DNA from: JAEUPI01 sp046348365
GTDB lineage: Bacteria > Pseudomonadota > Gammaproteobacteria > Burkholderiales > Burkholderiaceae_C
DNA length: 64,000 nt
NCBI GenBank assembly: GCA_046348365.1
Contig: JAXMEL010000001.1
Location: 682,001 to 746,000 of the forward strand
Direction: 5' to 3'
Each line of letters opens with the position of its first letter. The first letter of the stretch is position 1. The notes under the pieces were generated by a model. That model saw only the letters and a program-made list of their open reading frames with translations. It ran no database searches and had not been told where the DNA came from. The translations under genes were made by a program, and so were the position numbers. Below are positions 36,234 through 46,685 of this stretch, one piece after another.

Positions 36234-37256
36234 TCAATGGCCAAGGATTGCACTTTTGATCATGGCGTACGAGTCCCGGCCCTTCTGGAGCAGCACGCGA
36301 TTGGCCGGCTTGCGCACGGCACTCTCCAGAATCGCCAGCAGTCTGGCCGCCGTTAGCGCAGGCTCGTGGACGAAGGCTCCCACCTCCAGCAGGTAGCGAT
36401 CCACGTCCAGTAGTTCATCCTGGTATACCGATACCGTCGGAATGCCGAGCACGGCCATTTCGCGCGTCATCGTGCCGCCCGCACCCACGAACAAATCGCA
36501 GTCGGGTGCAATCGCCGCGATGTCCAGCGCCGTATCGACAACGCGTATTCCGGCGAATTGTGGGTCACGGTAGTGGAGCCCCTGCTCCTTGCCGCGAGGC
36601 AGCACGACGACGTCGGTCTGGTGTTTGATGCCTTGCACCAGATCGTCGAGGAAGTTGCGACTACCCTTGTAGTACTGCGCTGTCCATGGCTCCGGGCGAA
36701 TGTAAACAGTCGGCCGAGCCTTTTGCGGGCGGCCTTCGTCCTTGCGATCCAATCGAGAATCGAACTCCCAGAGGTAGATGCCTTCCTTGACACCCGGGTA
36801 ACGGACGACCTTGCGCAGGCAGGCCAGCTGTCTGCGCAACTTGGCCGGCGCCAGGAATTCCGGCACCATGATTCGGCTGGCGAAGAGGAACGCCGGTACG
36901 TTGCCCAAGGCGTGCTCGTTGTCGTTCATGTAGATCGAGCGCACTCCCAGCAACCTGGCGACGAGCGGCGAGTGGAACGAGCTCTGCGATATCGCAACGT
37001 CAACGCGCCTGGAGCGCAGGAACTTCCAGAGTTGCCAAACGCGCACCGGAAAGCCGAACAGCTTCATGGCGAAGTTGCGGCCGTAGTGGATGCCTATGAC
37101 CTCGTAGCGAATGCGGTGCAGATCCAGCAAGTCGATGGTATTGGCCAGCGGGCGGCATGTAACCACTACTTCGTGGCCCTCGCGCTCCAGCTCGCGGATC
37201 ATGCCCGCGAACAGGTTGATGTGAGGCGAGTTCGACAGGTCGAACCAGATCCTCAC
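36234..37256 (-). CDS. DUF354-family glycosyltransferase-like protein
   Basis: The protein has 340 aa. I chose GTG at 37256 (VRIWFDLSNSPHINLF) because GAGAAGG ends 9 nt upstream; the ATG at 37265 would be directly on that sequence. The start overlaps the upstream stop as GTGA. The family (PF04007) has a WecB-like GT-B fold: here RIWFDLSNSPHINLFAGMIRELEREGHEVVVTCRP at the N-terminus and DLFVGAGGTMTREMAVLGIPTVSVYQDELLDVDRYL at the C-terminus, the usual nucleotide-sugar-binding half. It may transfer or epimerise a sugar; the acceptor is unknown. It is co-transcribed with heparinase-like and oxidoreductase genes. Confidence 0.75.
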   Translation of the reverse strand: MRIWFDLSNSPHINLFAGMIRELEREGHEVVVTCRPLANTIDLLDLHRIRYEVIGIHYGRNFAMKLFGFPVRVWQLWKFLRSRRVDVAISQSSFHSPLVARLLGVRSIYMNDNEHALGNVPAFLFASRIMVPEFLAPAKLRRQLACLRKVVRYPGVKEGIYLWEFDSRLDRKDEGRPQKARPTVYIRPEPWTAQYYKGSRNFLDDLVQGIKHQTDVVVLPRGKEQGLHYRDPQFAGIRVVDTALDIAAIAPDCDLFVGAGGTMTREMAVLGIPTVSVYQDELLDVDRYLLEVGAFVHEPALTAARLLAILESAVRKPANRVLLQKGRDSYAMIKSAILGH

Positions 37257-39322
37257 GGCAAGCATCCTTCTCGCCGCTGCGACGGCATTCGAACGCGCTG
37301 GATCAGCGTACGCAACCGCTGCTGCGGCGCCAGCGTGGCGCGAGCAATCAAGACCGGCGCGGGAGCACGACGGTAAAAGCCCGACGAAACCCATCCCTGC
37401 GGCGGATCGTCGCGACCTTCGATGACCTCCTCTTCTGACACGCCGCCATCGAACTCGAGCCGCAGCGTGTGGGCCTCCGTCTGCAATTCCCACTGCTTGC
37501 CGCTGCGCTGTAGCCGCGCGCCAGGTGCCGCGTGCCACATCACTTCGACGCGATGCGGACGGGCACAGTCGATCCAATCCTCCACCACCAGCGGCCCGTC
37601 ATGCATCTCGAGCCTGATTCGACGGTGATGCACGACGGGATCGGCAAGACGCGTGTAGCCGTCATGACATGCGTGCACGGTGTGCGAGCCGGATTGCACT
37701 TGGTCTTCTAGAAGCGACGTGTTCACGTCGCGCAACCACAGAAAGCTGGCCCCATAGTCGGATTGATCTTGACCATCGACTACGAGTGAGTTGTGCGCGC
37801 GCGTGCCACGGAAGTAGCGGCGGTACTCGGGATCCACGCTATAACAGAATGTCCCTGAGTCGACGAGCAGCGGATCGCCTTCCCAGCTGATCAGCAGAGC
37901 CAGGGCATCTGCGTGCCCATGTCCCGCAATGCGGTTGTAGCCCAATGGCCCGCAATCGAAGGTCACGCGAAATTCGTGCTTCGAATGAAGCGCCTCGCCA
38001 ATGACGACATATCCGCCCGAGCTGAATGTAGTTGGCAGTCGGTCTAACGCCGACGCGTCGGTCGGTGGGCCAACGCCACAGGCGAGCCACCGTACCTGCT
38101 CATCTTCGCTCGCATCGACGCTCTGCACCTTGGCCTGGAGGTCATCGCGTTGGAACAGAGCGGCGCCAATTGCCACGAGTGACCGATAGCTATCGAATCC
38201 CGCTCCGTGGCTCAGTCGCCAGACTTCGCTGTCATCAGAGTCGCCAATCGCCGGCACATGGCCTGCACAGTCCATGACCGATGCGAGAAATGTGATGGCG
38301 GCCTCTATGCGTGTCCAGTACTCGTTCGTGAAGCGGTCCCCATTGGCAGTGCCACACAGCCCACCGGCAAGCAGGAACTGCAGCGCGAATTTGTGGTAGC
38401 AGGTGGCTTGTTCAAGGTCTACGCCGTCGGCGCTGAACTGGCGCCGCACTTCCTCTTCCAGTATCGCCTTGGCCTCATCGCGCAGCTTGCGCGTCTCCAG
38501 CCATTGATCCCAGGTGTGCGCTGCCACGAAGACGCCTGCTGCCTCACCGATCAGATGGTTGTCGGCCGACGAGTAAAAGGAGTAGTTGTCACTGGCAAAT
38601 CGAATGTGCTGATAGATGCTCTCGAGCCAGCGGGTCAACAGCAGTTGCCCCTGCTCGCCCTCGAACATCGGTGAAGCCGCACCCCCGATCAAGAACCACA
38701 CGACACTCCAATTGACCAGGCGAATCCCGTGTTCGACAGGTGATGACCAATTCAGGCCCAGCGGGTAGGGGCACGCCGTGAGCCAGCTGGACAACAGAGT
38801 GCGAAGCGAGTGGAGGGCGCGTCGGTCCCCCGTTAGTGCATAACACTGAGCGAGGGGGGTCCACCACAGATGGCGATTCACCTCCCACACGTGTTTGATG
38901 TCTACGCCCGCACCGATATGTCTGAAGTCGATGAAGAGCCCGAATGTCTGGTCTATCCGTCGGCCTGTGACTGGATCTGCGTTCCAATCGGGTACCCCGT
39001 CAATCATCGGCACTTGTTGGCCGAAGACTTCCAGCTTGCCTTGAAGAATGCGCTCAGCCGCCAGCTCGATCGACCTGCTGGACCCTGACGGATTTGGAAC
39101 CATGCACCAGGCTTGACCCCACTTGGGATCGTTCGCCATCTGCGGGATTCGGGTCGCAGAGAGCACCCCTTGGCTTTGCATGAGGCCGCGCAAGACCGAC
39201 GCGATTCTGTACGGCACTTCGCGCCAGTACATGCGACTGAGTCTGCGTATGAGCCATACCAACTGTGTCAAGCCGAGTCTCACCAAATCCAATTGATTGC
39301 GCCTGGGATTCGCCAAGGCCAC
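37253..39322 (-). CDS. Heparinase II/III-like polysaccharide lyase
   Basis: The protein has 689 aa from a GTG at 39322; the true start may lie slightly downstream, since the conserved part begins near RLSRMYWREVPYRIA. The N-terminal alpha/alpha toroid has WEVNRHLWWTPLAQCYALTGDRRAL and NWSSPVEHGIRLVNW; the second domain has NRIAGHGHADALALLISWEGDPLLVDSGTFCYS and YRRYFRGTRAHNSLVVDGQDQ, which is the PF07940 signature with the conserved G-H-G-H-A and T-R-A-H-N-S. It cleaves acidic polysaccharide by beta-elimination. No Sec signal is apparent, so I cannot say if it acts in the cytoplasm or periplasm. It heads the minus-strand four-gene operon. Confidence 0.88.
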   Translation of the reverse strand: MALANPRRNQLDLVRLGLTQLVWLIRRLSRMYWREVPYRIASVLRGLMQSQGVLSATRIPQMANDPKWGQAWCMVPNPSGSSRSIELAAERILQGKLEVFGQQVPMIDGVPDWNADPVTGRRIDQTFGLFIDFRHIGAGVDIKHVWEVNRHLWWTPLAQCYALTGDRRALHSLRTLLSSWLTACPYPLGLNWSSPVEHGIRLVNWSVVWFLIGGAASPMFEGEQGQLLLTRWLESIYQHIRFASDNYSFYSSADNHLIGEAAGVFVAAHTWDQWLETRKLRDEAKAILEEEVRRQFSADGVDLEQATCYHKFALQFLLAGGLCGTANGDRFTNEYWTRIEAAITFLASVMDCAGHVPAIGDSDDSEVWRLSHGAGFDSYRSLVAIGAALFQRDDLQAKVQSVDASEDEQVRWLACGVGPPTDASALDRLPTTFSSGGYVVIGEALHSKHEFRVTFDCGPLGYNRIAGHGHADALALLISWEGDPLLVDSGTFCYSVDPEYRRYFRGTRAHNSLVVDGQDQSDYGASFLWLRDVNTSLLEDQVQSGSHTVHACHDGYTRLADPVVHHRRIRLEMHDGPLVVEDWIDCARPHRVEVMWHAAPGARLQRSGKQWELQTEAHTLRLEFDGGVSEEEVIEGRDDPPQGWVSSGFYRRAPAPVLIARATLAPQQRLRTLIQRVRMPSQRREGCLP

Positions 39323-39767
39323 AACCGACCGAGCCCTGCCGAGAAATGGGATTTTCCCTCGAAGAGCCCGCTCGACTTCGTGAAATGAACCAACAATGCA
39401 TTGACTTCCCCCGAGTCGAAGGGGCAGTCCTCACTCTCGGCATGGCGTCGTGGTGGCCCGGCAAACCTTGTAGGTTTTCGAGACTACGGCTTCTACGGCG
39501 CAGCGCAACGGTTCCGCGTCACGCAAAGCCACTACGACATAACCAACACCGCCTTGCGCGCTGGGGTTCGTGCCCAGCATGTGCACCCGCCCGTCGGAAG
39601 GAAGACCGACACCTGGCGCCCAGTACTTTACGCCGACATCAGCGCCTCCCACTCTCTTGCGACTCTGCCTTCTCGCTCATCCAGACGTCTCCATCGACAT
39701 CTCGATGATTGCGCCGGCGAAGCATGCCATCGCGATCGGATTAATGATCCTGACTGTGAATGGCACA
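39323..39767. other. Intergenic stretch without a recognised gene
   Basis: These 445 bases lie between two minus-strand genes, the heparinase-like gene and a GT4 glycosyltransferase. Overlapping short open frames on both strands have no recognisable domain and look composition-driven. The promoter of the heparinase operon is expected here, but no clear promoter was found. Confidence 0.5.
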
Positions 39768-41000
39768 CTAGCGGCTTCGAAACGTCTGCTCCTTCGGAGT
39801 CACGATTCTGTCGATCAGCGTGGCATAGGACTCCAGCATCGACCGCTGCGAGAATCTACGCACAACGCGCTTTCGGGCTTCCGATCCAAGCTGACGCAAA
39901 CGCGACGTGTCCGACGACTCGCGCAGGCATTGGGCCAGTGCATGAACGTCACCTGCGGGAAACAGGTATCCGTTAACCCCGTGCTCCACTTGCTCCCTTG
40001 CACCGCCAACGTCGCTCATGATCATTGGCTTTCCCATGGCCATGGCTTCGAGTGCAGCGATCGAAAAGGTCTCTCTGATCGATACTAGCGCCACCACGTC
40101 GCAGGCCGCCAGCGAGTCCCGCACATCGGATTGGAGTCCGGTGATCTTGACGTGATCTACCAGGTCGAGTCGAGCCACCTCAGCCTCAAGGGCAGCGCGT
40201 CTCGGTCCATCGCCGATTATCAACACGCGCCAATCACAGCCTTCGTCCCGCAGCGTTGCAACGGCGGAAAGTAGGTCGGCGTGAGCCTTCTCCGGACGAA
40301 GCACCGCACATATTCCCACCACGCGATCGTGAGCGCCGAACCCGAATGATCGCCTCGCTGCCGCGATCTTGCCTTCAAATGCAATCGGGTCGAAGTGAGA
40401 GGCGTCGACGCCGTTGTAGATCGTGTGAACCTGTCGTGCCCACAAGCCCCGACGAAGCCAGTAACGTCGTTGCGCCTGGCAAACAAACACGAGGTGATGA
40501 GTGCACCAGAAGAATGGGCGATACAGCATCAGCGAGAGCCGTTCTTTGAGCGAGCTAGGCCTCGTCGTGTGAAACACTTCTGCAACGGCGGGCGAGCTTC
40601 CGGCCAGCGCGCGCGCCAGATGTGCGTACATGAGCGCATACTCGTTGGCGCAGAGGATCAACTGCGCGCAATAGCGGTCGGCAATCTGTGCCAGTTCGCG
40701 CGCGGCACGCAAGTCGACCCGCTTCGACACTTTCAAGCAACGAACCTCGAGCAGCGACTCCGTGCGCAGCTGATCCAGAAGCGCCTCACCCGACTTCAGG
40801 TAGGCCAATACGACGTTGAATTGCTCACTCAAGGCGTTGGCGAGCGTGATCATGTGTCGCTCAGCCCCCCCGAATGCGAGTTGACCCACGAGCATGACCA
40901 CAGTGCCACGCGCACACCCTAAGGGATCCTTCTGCGTACGAGGCTGAATCATTGGGACGAGCGTGTGGCCGCCATTGAGGGAGGCAGGCTCAATCTCCAT
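39768..41000 (-). CDS. Glycosyltransferase family 4 (group 1)
   Basis: The protein has 410 aa; ATG at 41000, with an in-frame ATG at 40952 possible. The GT-B N-terminal half starts VVMLVGQLAFGGAERHMITLANALSEQ, the G-G-A-E/R-x-x loop typical of GT4. The C-terminal donor-binding half has GICAVLRPEKAHADLLSAV, LIIGDGPRRAALE and the E-X7-E motif ETFSIAALEAMAMGKPMIMSDVGG. It adds a sugar from a nucleotide donor to a lipid-linked intermediate. It is divergent from another GT4 at 41339, and each lacks an adjacent operon partner. Confidence 0.9.
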   Translation of the reverse strand: MEIEPASLNGGHTLVPMIQPRTQKDPLGCARGTVVMLVGQLAFGGAERHMITLANALSEQFNVVLAYLKSGEALLDQLRTESLLEVRCLKVSKRVDLRAARELAQIADRYCAQLILCANEYALMYAHLARALAGSSPAVAEVFHTTRPSSLKERLSLMLYRPFFWCTHHLVFVCQAQRRYWLRRGLWARQVHTIYNGVDASHFDPIAFEGKIAAARRSFGFGAHDRVVGICAVLRPEKAHADLLSAVATLRDEGCDWRVLIIGDGPRRAALEAEVARLDLVDHVKITGLQSDVRDSLAACDVVALVSIRETFSIAALEAMAMGKPMIMSDVGGAREQVEHGVNGYLFPAGDVHALAQCLRESSDTSRLRQLGSEARKRVVRRFSQRSMLESYATLIDRIVTPKEQTFRSR

Positions 41001-41338
41001 GTTGCTCGAGGCCTGCGTCTATGAGCGATCAGAGCGAATGACACGACGCCAAATTCTGACGGTTAGATGCCAACACCTTGCCCCAGCTCAATGGCATCCC
41101 AACCGCCGCGCACCACGCAATAGGGAGGACTGCACTACTCGAAATGGGCTATTCAGCGACGGTGCCACGGAACCGGGCGGATATGGGAGTGGAGATTGGC
41201 CGCTTCCGGATCGGAACTGAGGATTGTGCCCTGCCCTCACGCTGCACAGGGGTCATCTCAACCGTCTGAGTCACCTTCGTTCGGGGGGACAGCACCGCTC
41301 GGTTTGCGGGCCTTCGATAACATAGTGGATCGAGATCG
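41001..41338. promoter_or_regulatory. Divergent promoter region between two GT4 genes
   Basis: This 338-bp region separates divergent glycosyltransferase starts and has no gene. The sequence is mixed, with no clear -10/-35 boxes and no palindrome that I would name as an operator. It should contain both promoters. Confidence 0.4.
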
Positions 41339-42484
41339 ATGAGTGCCATACCCCATGTTGCGAGTTCGATCGCTACCAATCGAGCAGGACCGGAGAGTGC
41401 GAGATTGCGAATACTGATGCTGTCGCCGTCGCCGAAACTGACGGGCGGCGTCATCGACTTCGTCGAGATGGTGCGTGCCAACTTCTCGAGCCATGTCTTC
41501 TGTACGACTCAGGTAGGCAACGACGGATCGAAGCTGCCACTGGCAGTCAGACTGGCGCGCGATGGATGGTCATTCGTGCGCTCGATCCTTCGCATGCACC
41601 CTGAGGTGGTTCACCTCAATCCCTCTCTCGACCGCTCGATCGTTCGGGAAGGTTTCTACCTGCTGTTGGCACGGATCGTATATCGCGGACCTATCGTTGT
41701 ATTCGTGCACGGTTGGGAAGAGGTATGGGCCGCGCGAATTTCGGGCTCGCCGTTGCCACGATCCCTGTTTCGCGCGGTCTTCAGACGTGCCGACCGGATC
41801 TACGTTCTCGCCACGAGTTTTCGCGACCAGCTCGTGGCCTTGGGCATCGATCAAACAAGGGTCCGCGTCACCAGCACGATGGTCGACATGAACCAGTTCC
41901 GCGGCTTGGTTCGAAGCCGACCGGTCGATGACGGCAGCCTGCGGCTACTCTTCATGTCCAGGCTGGTCCCGCGGAAGGGTGCGATCGAAACCGTGAGGGC
42001 GTTCGCTCTATTGGCTGATGCCTTTCCGAGCCTTCGCCTATGCTGTGCAGGGGACGGACCGGAGCGATCGTCGCTGCAGCATTGGGTTAGTGAACGAGGC
42101 CTCGCAGATCGAGTCTCCTTCCCAGGATTCGTACGCGGCCAGGCGAAGGCCCAGTTGATGCTCGACTCCGACGTGTTCGTCTTCCCAACAAGCTACGGTG
42201 AAGGATGCCCGGTGACCTTGCTTGAGGCCATGGCTGCAGGGCTACCTGTAGTCACGGCCGAGGCGGGAGGTATTCCGGACGTGGCCCAGGACGGCGTCCA
42301 TGGCCGAGTGCTGGCCAAGCAACCGGGCGCGCAAGCCGTCGCTGATGCCATTGGCCAGTTGCTGGCCGATCCAGCCGCCCTTCGTCGTGTCGGACAGGCC
42401 AATGCGATTGAGGCAGCAAGGCGTTTTGATTCGGTGCACTGGTGTCGGGCATTGGAGGGTGACTACGCTCAACTTCTCCAATGA
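41339..42484 (+). CDS. Glycosyltransferase family 4 (group 1)
   Basis: The protein has 381 aa from ATG 41339. The N-terminal half has ILMLSPSPKLTGGVIDFVEMV and VFVHGWEEVWAARI; the C-terminal half has LLFMSRLVPRKGAIETVRAFALL, LCCAGDGPERSSLQ and E-X7-E as YGEGCPVTLLEAMAAGLPVVTAEAGGIPDV. It is a retaining GT-B enzyme that probably extends the EPS repeat unit. A 130-bp gap precedes the acyltransferase gene now broken by transposons, so the two may once have shared a transcript. Confidence 0.9.
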   Translation: MSAIPHVASSIATNRAGPESARLRILMLSPSPKLTGGVIDFVEMVRANFSSHVFCTTQVGNDGSKLPLAVRLARDGWSFVRSILRMHPEVVHLNPSLDRSIVREGFYLLLARIVYRGPIVVFVHGWEEVWAARISGSPLPRSLFRAVFRRADRIYVLATSFRDQLVALGIDQTRVRVTSTMVDMNQFRGLVRSRPVDDGSLRLLFMSRLVPRKGAIETVRAFALLADAFPSLRLCCAGDGPERSSLQHWVSERGLADRVSFPGFVRGQAKAQLMLDSDVFVFPTSYGEGCPVTLLEAMAAGLPVVTAEAGGIPDVAQDGVHGRVLAKQPGAQAVADAIGQLLADPAALRRVGQANAIEAARRFDSVHWCRALEGDYAQLLQ

Positions 42485-42614
42485 GAAGGACTGCGCTTGC
42501 AGGCCTGCCCGGAGCTCTAATCATTGAATGTGACGTGCGTCCCTTGAGGTGGTCCGGACCAAGGCGAGTACATTTCGATGCTTGACAAAGCGAGCATCTG
42601 ACGCGCCTTGAACC

Positions 42615-44167
42615 ATGATTCCAGACGAGTCGCACGCGGCGCTGAAGTATCGACCCGAAATCGACGGGTTGCGAGCACTGGCAGTGCTTCCAGTCTTGTT
42701 CTTCCACGCTGGCTTCGACGCGTTTCGTGGCGGTTTCGTTGGCGTCGACGTCTTCTTCGTGATAAGCGGCTACTTGATCACATCGATCATAGTGAATGAT
42801 TGTGCCGCTGGGAAGTTCTCAATTCCTACGTTCTATGAGCGCCGTGCGAGGCGAATCCTTCCCGCATTGTTTGTCGTGATTGCGGTGAGTTCGCTGTTCG
42901 CGTGGCTGTGGATGTTGCCCGTGGAGACCCAAGCGTTCACCCGCAGCGTCCTGGCCGCAGTGGGTTTCTTGCCCAACCTGTACTTTTGGTCGACAACCAA
43001 CTACTTTGCCACCGCGGCAGAGGAGCTTCCCCTGCTGCACACCTGGAGTCTCGGCGTCGAGGAGCAGTTCTACGTACTGTTTCCGCTGATGATTTGGGTG
43101 CTATGGCGCGCTGGCGTTCGTGCCCTTCTGCTTTCTACCCTATTCCTGGCGCTAGTATCGTTTGGTCTCAGCGAGTGGGCATGGCGCAGCGGGAAGCTAT
43201 CGTCGAATTTCTTCTTCCCGGTCACACGGGCTTGGGAGTTGATGATCGGCGCCGCAGTCGCCCTGGCTTGGCGTATACGTCCGATCCACGAGTGGTTGCC
43301 GCGCGCCTGGTGCAACGTTTTGTCGCTTATCGGACTTGTATCAATAACGTGCGCGGTCGCGCTGTTCAACAGGTACACCCCAATGCCAAGTGTCTACGCG
43401 TTGGTACCTACGCTAGGAACAGCGCTCGTCATCGCGAGTGCACAACAAGGCACATTGGCTCATCGTGTTCTATCGCATCGAACGCTAGTCGGGATTGGCT
43501 TGATTTCCTACAGCGCCTATCTCTGGCACCAACCGCTCTTTGCTTTCGCCAGGATTCGGATCACCTCTGGAGTGCGTTGGCCCTTGTTCGTCGCGCTGAT
43601 TCTGTCTTCCTTGGCCCTGGCTTACATGACATGGCGCTTCGTCGAATCGCCATTCAGAACTGCCTTCCGGGTGTCCCGCGCGACGTTGATCAAGGTGTCG
43701 TTGACCGGCGCCTTGCTCTTTCTGTGTATCGGTCTCGCATCGGAGCGAACACGCGGCTTTGTGTCTCGATTGCCGGACGAAGATGTCCAGTTGGCCTCAA
43801 TGGTGAATTCGGTGGCGCAGGGTGAGTATGTGACCAGGCGATTTACCGAGGCCGATAGGGACTTCAGCCGTACGAGCGCACGCAAGATCATCGTGATTGG
43901 TGACAGTTTCGCGCAGGATTTCTTTAACTCCATCCGCGAGAGCGGGATGTTTGGTGACGCGGAGATAAGGACATACGAAATCCCGTTTAGATGCCAGATC
44001 TACTTCGGCCCATTTAACGTGGACGAGCACATCAGGCCGCAAGATCGGCCCATGTGCGCGAGGGTTCGCGAGGCAGGTCAAATACGGCACCGAGTTGCAC
44101 ACGCCGACGTTGTCATCCTTTCGAGCGATTGGCAGAAGTGGTCGGTCGAACACCTTCCGGGCACGCT
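42615..44167 (+). pseudogene. OafA-type acyltransferase, 5' part, cut by IS66 and IS256 (rejoins with 46747-47091 and 48519-48534)
   Basis: The first 517 codons are intact up to an IS66 element at 44168. The N-terminus YRPEIDGLRALAVLPVLFFHAGF, FVGVDVFFVISGYLITSII, FYERRARRILPAL and HTWSLGVEEQFYVLFPL are typical of acyltransferase 3 membrane O-acetyltransferases, with ten or so hydrophobic segments to about residue 375, followed by an SGNH domain (IIVIGDSFAQDFFNSI). Joining 42615-44167, 46747-47091 and 48519-48534 and dropping both transposons and one copy of each target duplication gives one uninterrupted 637-aa frame ending VR-stop, about the usual size of OafA/SGNH fusions. As it stands the protein loses the end of its SGNH domain and must be considered inactive. 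It originally O-acylated a surface polysaccharide. Confidence 0.9.
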
Positions 44168-44249
44168 GTAAGCGGCTGGCCGCGCCACCTTGAAGTCGCC
44201 CGGCGGGGCAAGGACGATGGTGTCCACCTAAATTGTGAGGTGGACACCT

Positions 44250-44609
44250 ATGCACTCCAAGGCCGCGCCGCGCCGGCGCCATAGCGATGCGCTCAAGGCC
44301 AAGGTACTGATCGAATGCGACGAGCCTGGCGCGTCGGTGGCCGCGGTGGCCCAGTCCCATGGCTTGAACGCGAACCTGGTGCACAAGTGGCGTCGCCAAG
44401 GGCGGTGCCGGGAAGCGGCGAACGAGGCGGCGCCGGTGAACGACAAGGTAGCTGGCGCCTTCGTCGCGCTGCATGCCGGCCTGCCAACGCAGCCGGTGCC
44501 GGACATCCGCATCGAACTGCGCCGCGGCACCGACGATCCTGCATCGCCTGGCCCCGGCCGAATACGGCCAGCCGAGTGCGCCGCGTGGCTGCGGCAGTGG
44601 CTGCGATGA
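44250..44609 (+). CDS. IS66 TnpA-like protein (possibly with compensating frameshifts)
   Basis: An open frame of 119 aa: RRRHSDALKAKVLIECDEPGASVAAVAQSHGLNANLVHKWRRQG is the usual helix-turn-helix of IS66 orf1, and DIRIELRRGT the typical end block. Beyond that the sequence departs from the family, so the C-terminus may be shifted. Its stop overlaps the tnpB start as ATGA, the standard translational coupling for IS66. Confidence 0.7.
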   Translation: MHSKAAPRRRHSDALKAKVLIECDEPGASVAAVAQSHGLNANLVHKWRRQGRCREAANEAAPVNDKVAGAFVALHAGLPTQPVPDIRIELRRGTDDPASPGPGRIRPAECAAWLRQWLR

Positions 44610-44942
44610 TCCGCATCGACGCGGTGCTGGCTGGCGGTCGACCCGTCGACATGCGCGCCGGTGTCGACGGACTGCTATGCCGCGTGGTGCGGTGTTCGGC
44701 GCGGCCGTCGCACCGGCTGTCGATGGCAACGCGCCGCGGCACGCGCATCAAGCTGCTCGTGCACGACGGCTTCGGCGTGTGGTGCGCGGCGCGACGCTTG
44801 AACCGAGGGCGCTTCATCTGGCCGCGCCAGGGTACCGGACACGCCGCGTCGGCCACGCACCGACGCGGCCTCGTTCAACGCTCTGGTGCTCGGCCTGCCG
44901 TGGCAGCGACTGGAGCAGATGGCCGTCATCACGCACGTGTGA
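44606..44942 (+). pseudogene. IS66 TnpB-like gene, frameshifted
   Basis: Starts MIRIDAVLAGGRPVDMRAGVDGLLCRVV, the typical IS66 orf2 N-terminus, then loses the frame near 44690; the recognisable later parts (HDGFGVWCAARRLNRGRFIWP) occur in another frame. Shifts are close together and the end is approximate. It cannot make an intact protein as read here. Confidence 0.7.
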
Positions 44943-45014
44943 GACAGGCGCGCTCGGGGCAATCGGCAGATGACCCGATGACGGCGTGCTTCGTGCGCGG
45001 CACGATTGCGTTCC

Positions 45015-46685
45015 ATGCTCGACGTGGACGCGATCGTGGACGCGAACCTGCAGCGTCTGAGTCCCGAGGCCATCACGGCGCTGGCGCAACGGATGCTGGG
45101 CCATATCCGCGAGCAGCAGCAGCACCTGCGGCAACGCGACGAGCATCGCGCAACAGGCCGGCGAGATTGCGCAGCGAGCCCGACGAGACCGAGCGCAAGG
45201 ACGCCGAGCTGCAGTTCAAGACCGTCAAGCTCGAGGAAGGTCAACTTCGAGCTGGCGCGGCTCAAGGGCTGGAAGTTCGGCGCCAAGACCGAGGCGATGA
45301 GCGCCGAACAGCGCCGCTTGTTCGACGAGACGATGGCCGAGGACGAGGCCAGCCTGCAGGCGCTGCTGGAGCAGCTGCAAGGCAAGGCGGCGCAGGGCCA
45401 GAGCGTCCAGCGACCAGCAGCGCGCGCCCACGAGCGCCAGGCGCTGCCGCGAACCTGCGTCGCGTCGAAACCGCCACGAGCCCGGCGACACCACGTGCCC
45501 GACGCCGGGCTGCGGGACGGCCGATGGTGCGCGTGGGCGAGGACGTGGGCAGAAGCTCGACATCGTGCCGGCGGAACTGCTGATGCCGGCATGTGCGGCA
45601 AGTGGGCCTGCAGTGCTGCCAGGTGCTGGTGCAAGAGCCGGTGCCGGCGCAGATCATCGACGGCGGCGTGCCCGCCCGCAGAGGCTGATGGCGCACGCTG
45701 ATCCAGCGCTTCGTCGATCGCTGCCTGCCGTACTACCGGCAAGGAGGCGATCAGCGCCAGCGCTCGGGCGTGCACCGCCGCGCTCGACGCTGGCGCAGTG
45801 GTGCGGCCGTGCCGGCGCCGCCCTGGAGCCGCTACTACGGCCGGCCTGGCGCTTCGTGCTCGGCGCTGTCCGTGCACGCCGACGGAGGACATGGTGGCGA
45901 TGCTCGATCCGGGAGCCGGCAAGACCAAGAAGGCCTACGTCTGGGCCTACGCCAGGGCGTGTTCGATCCGACGCCGGGCGTGGTGTACGACTGCGTCGGC
46001 CGTGGTGCGCGCTGCGATCCGGAGTTCTCGGTAGCGCCGCGCCGAAGGCCGAACCAGGCTGGCGCACGGCACCTCGTTCGCGACGAGTACGGTGCCTACG
46101 ACAGCGTCGTCGATCCGACAACCTGGGCGCAGCGCTGCCGGTACCTGGCGCACGCGAGGAGGAAGTTCGACGAGCTGATCAAGCGCTACAACGCCAGCGT
46201 CGTGGCGCCCGAGCAGTACGGCGCATTGCCGAGATCTACCGCGTGGGCGAACTCGTCGCCAGGCGCGCGAACCGGAAGTTGGCCGCGCGCCAGCAGACGA
46301 CCGAACCGCTGTGGAAGAGCTTGCATGCGTGGCTCCAAACCCGGCGCCAAGGTGCCCGACGGCAGCGCCATGACCAGGCGCTGGACTACGGCCTCGGCAC
46401 TGGGCGGCGCTGACGCGCAACCTGCTCGACGGCGATGTGCCGGTGGACAACAACCATCTGGAAAACCAGATACGCCCATGGGCCATGGGGCGCCGTGCAT
46501 GGTTGTTCACCGGCAGCGAGCTGGCCGGGCAACGCGCCGCGGTCGTGATGAGCCTGGTGCAGTCGGCCAAGCTCAACGGACACGACCCGCACGCGTACCT
46601 GCGCGACGTTGTGCAGCGCCTGCCGACGCAGCAGGCCAGCCGGATCGACGAGCTGCTGCCGCACCGCTGGCAGCCGGTTCAATAG
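45015..46685 (+). pseudogene. IS66 TnpC-like transposase gene, repeatedly frameshifted
   Basis: The start MLDVDAIVDANLQRLSPEAITALAQRML and the end NNHLENQIRPWAMGRRAWLFTGSELAGQRAAVVMSLVQSAKLNGHDPHAYLRDVVQRLPTQ are recognisable IS66 transposase sequence, and blocks such as FELARLKGWKFGAKTEAM, RDEYGAYDSVVDP and LAHARRKFDELIK lie in between, but in changing frames. Roughly one shift per 100-150 bases would be needed to rebuild a full protein of about 500 aa. The number of lesions in such a young insertion suggests that some are sequence errors. Confidence 0.8.

Noticed and set aside
39265..39976. Plus-strand frames between the heparinase and GT4 genes (147 and 191 codons).
   Set aside because: They overlap real minus-strand genes in part, overlap each other, and have no domain or ribosome binding site.
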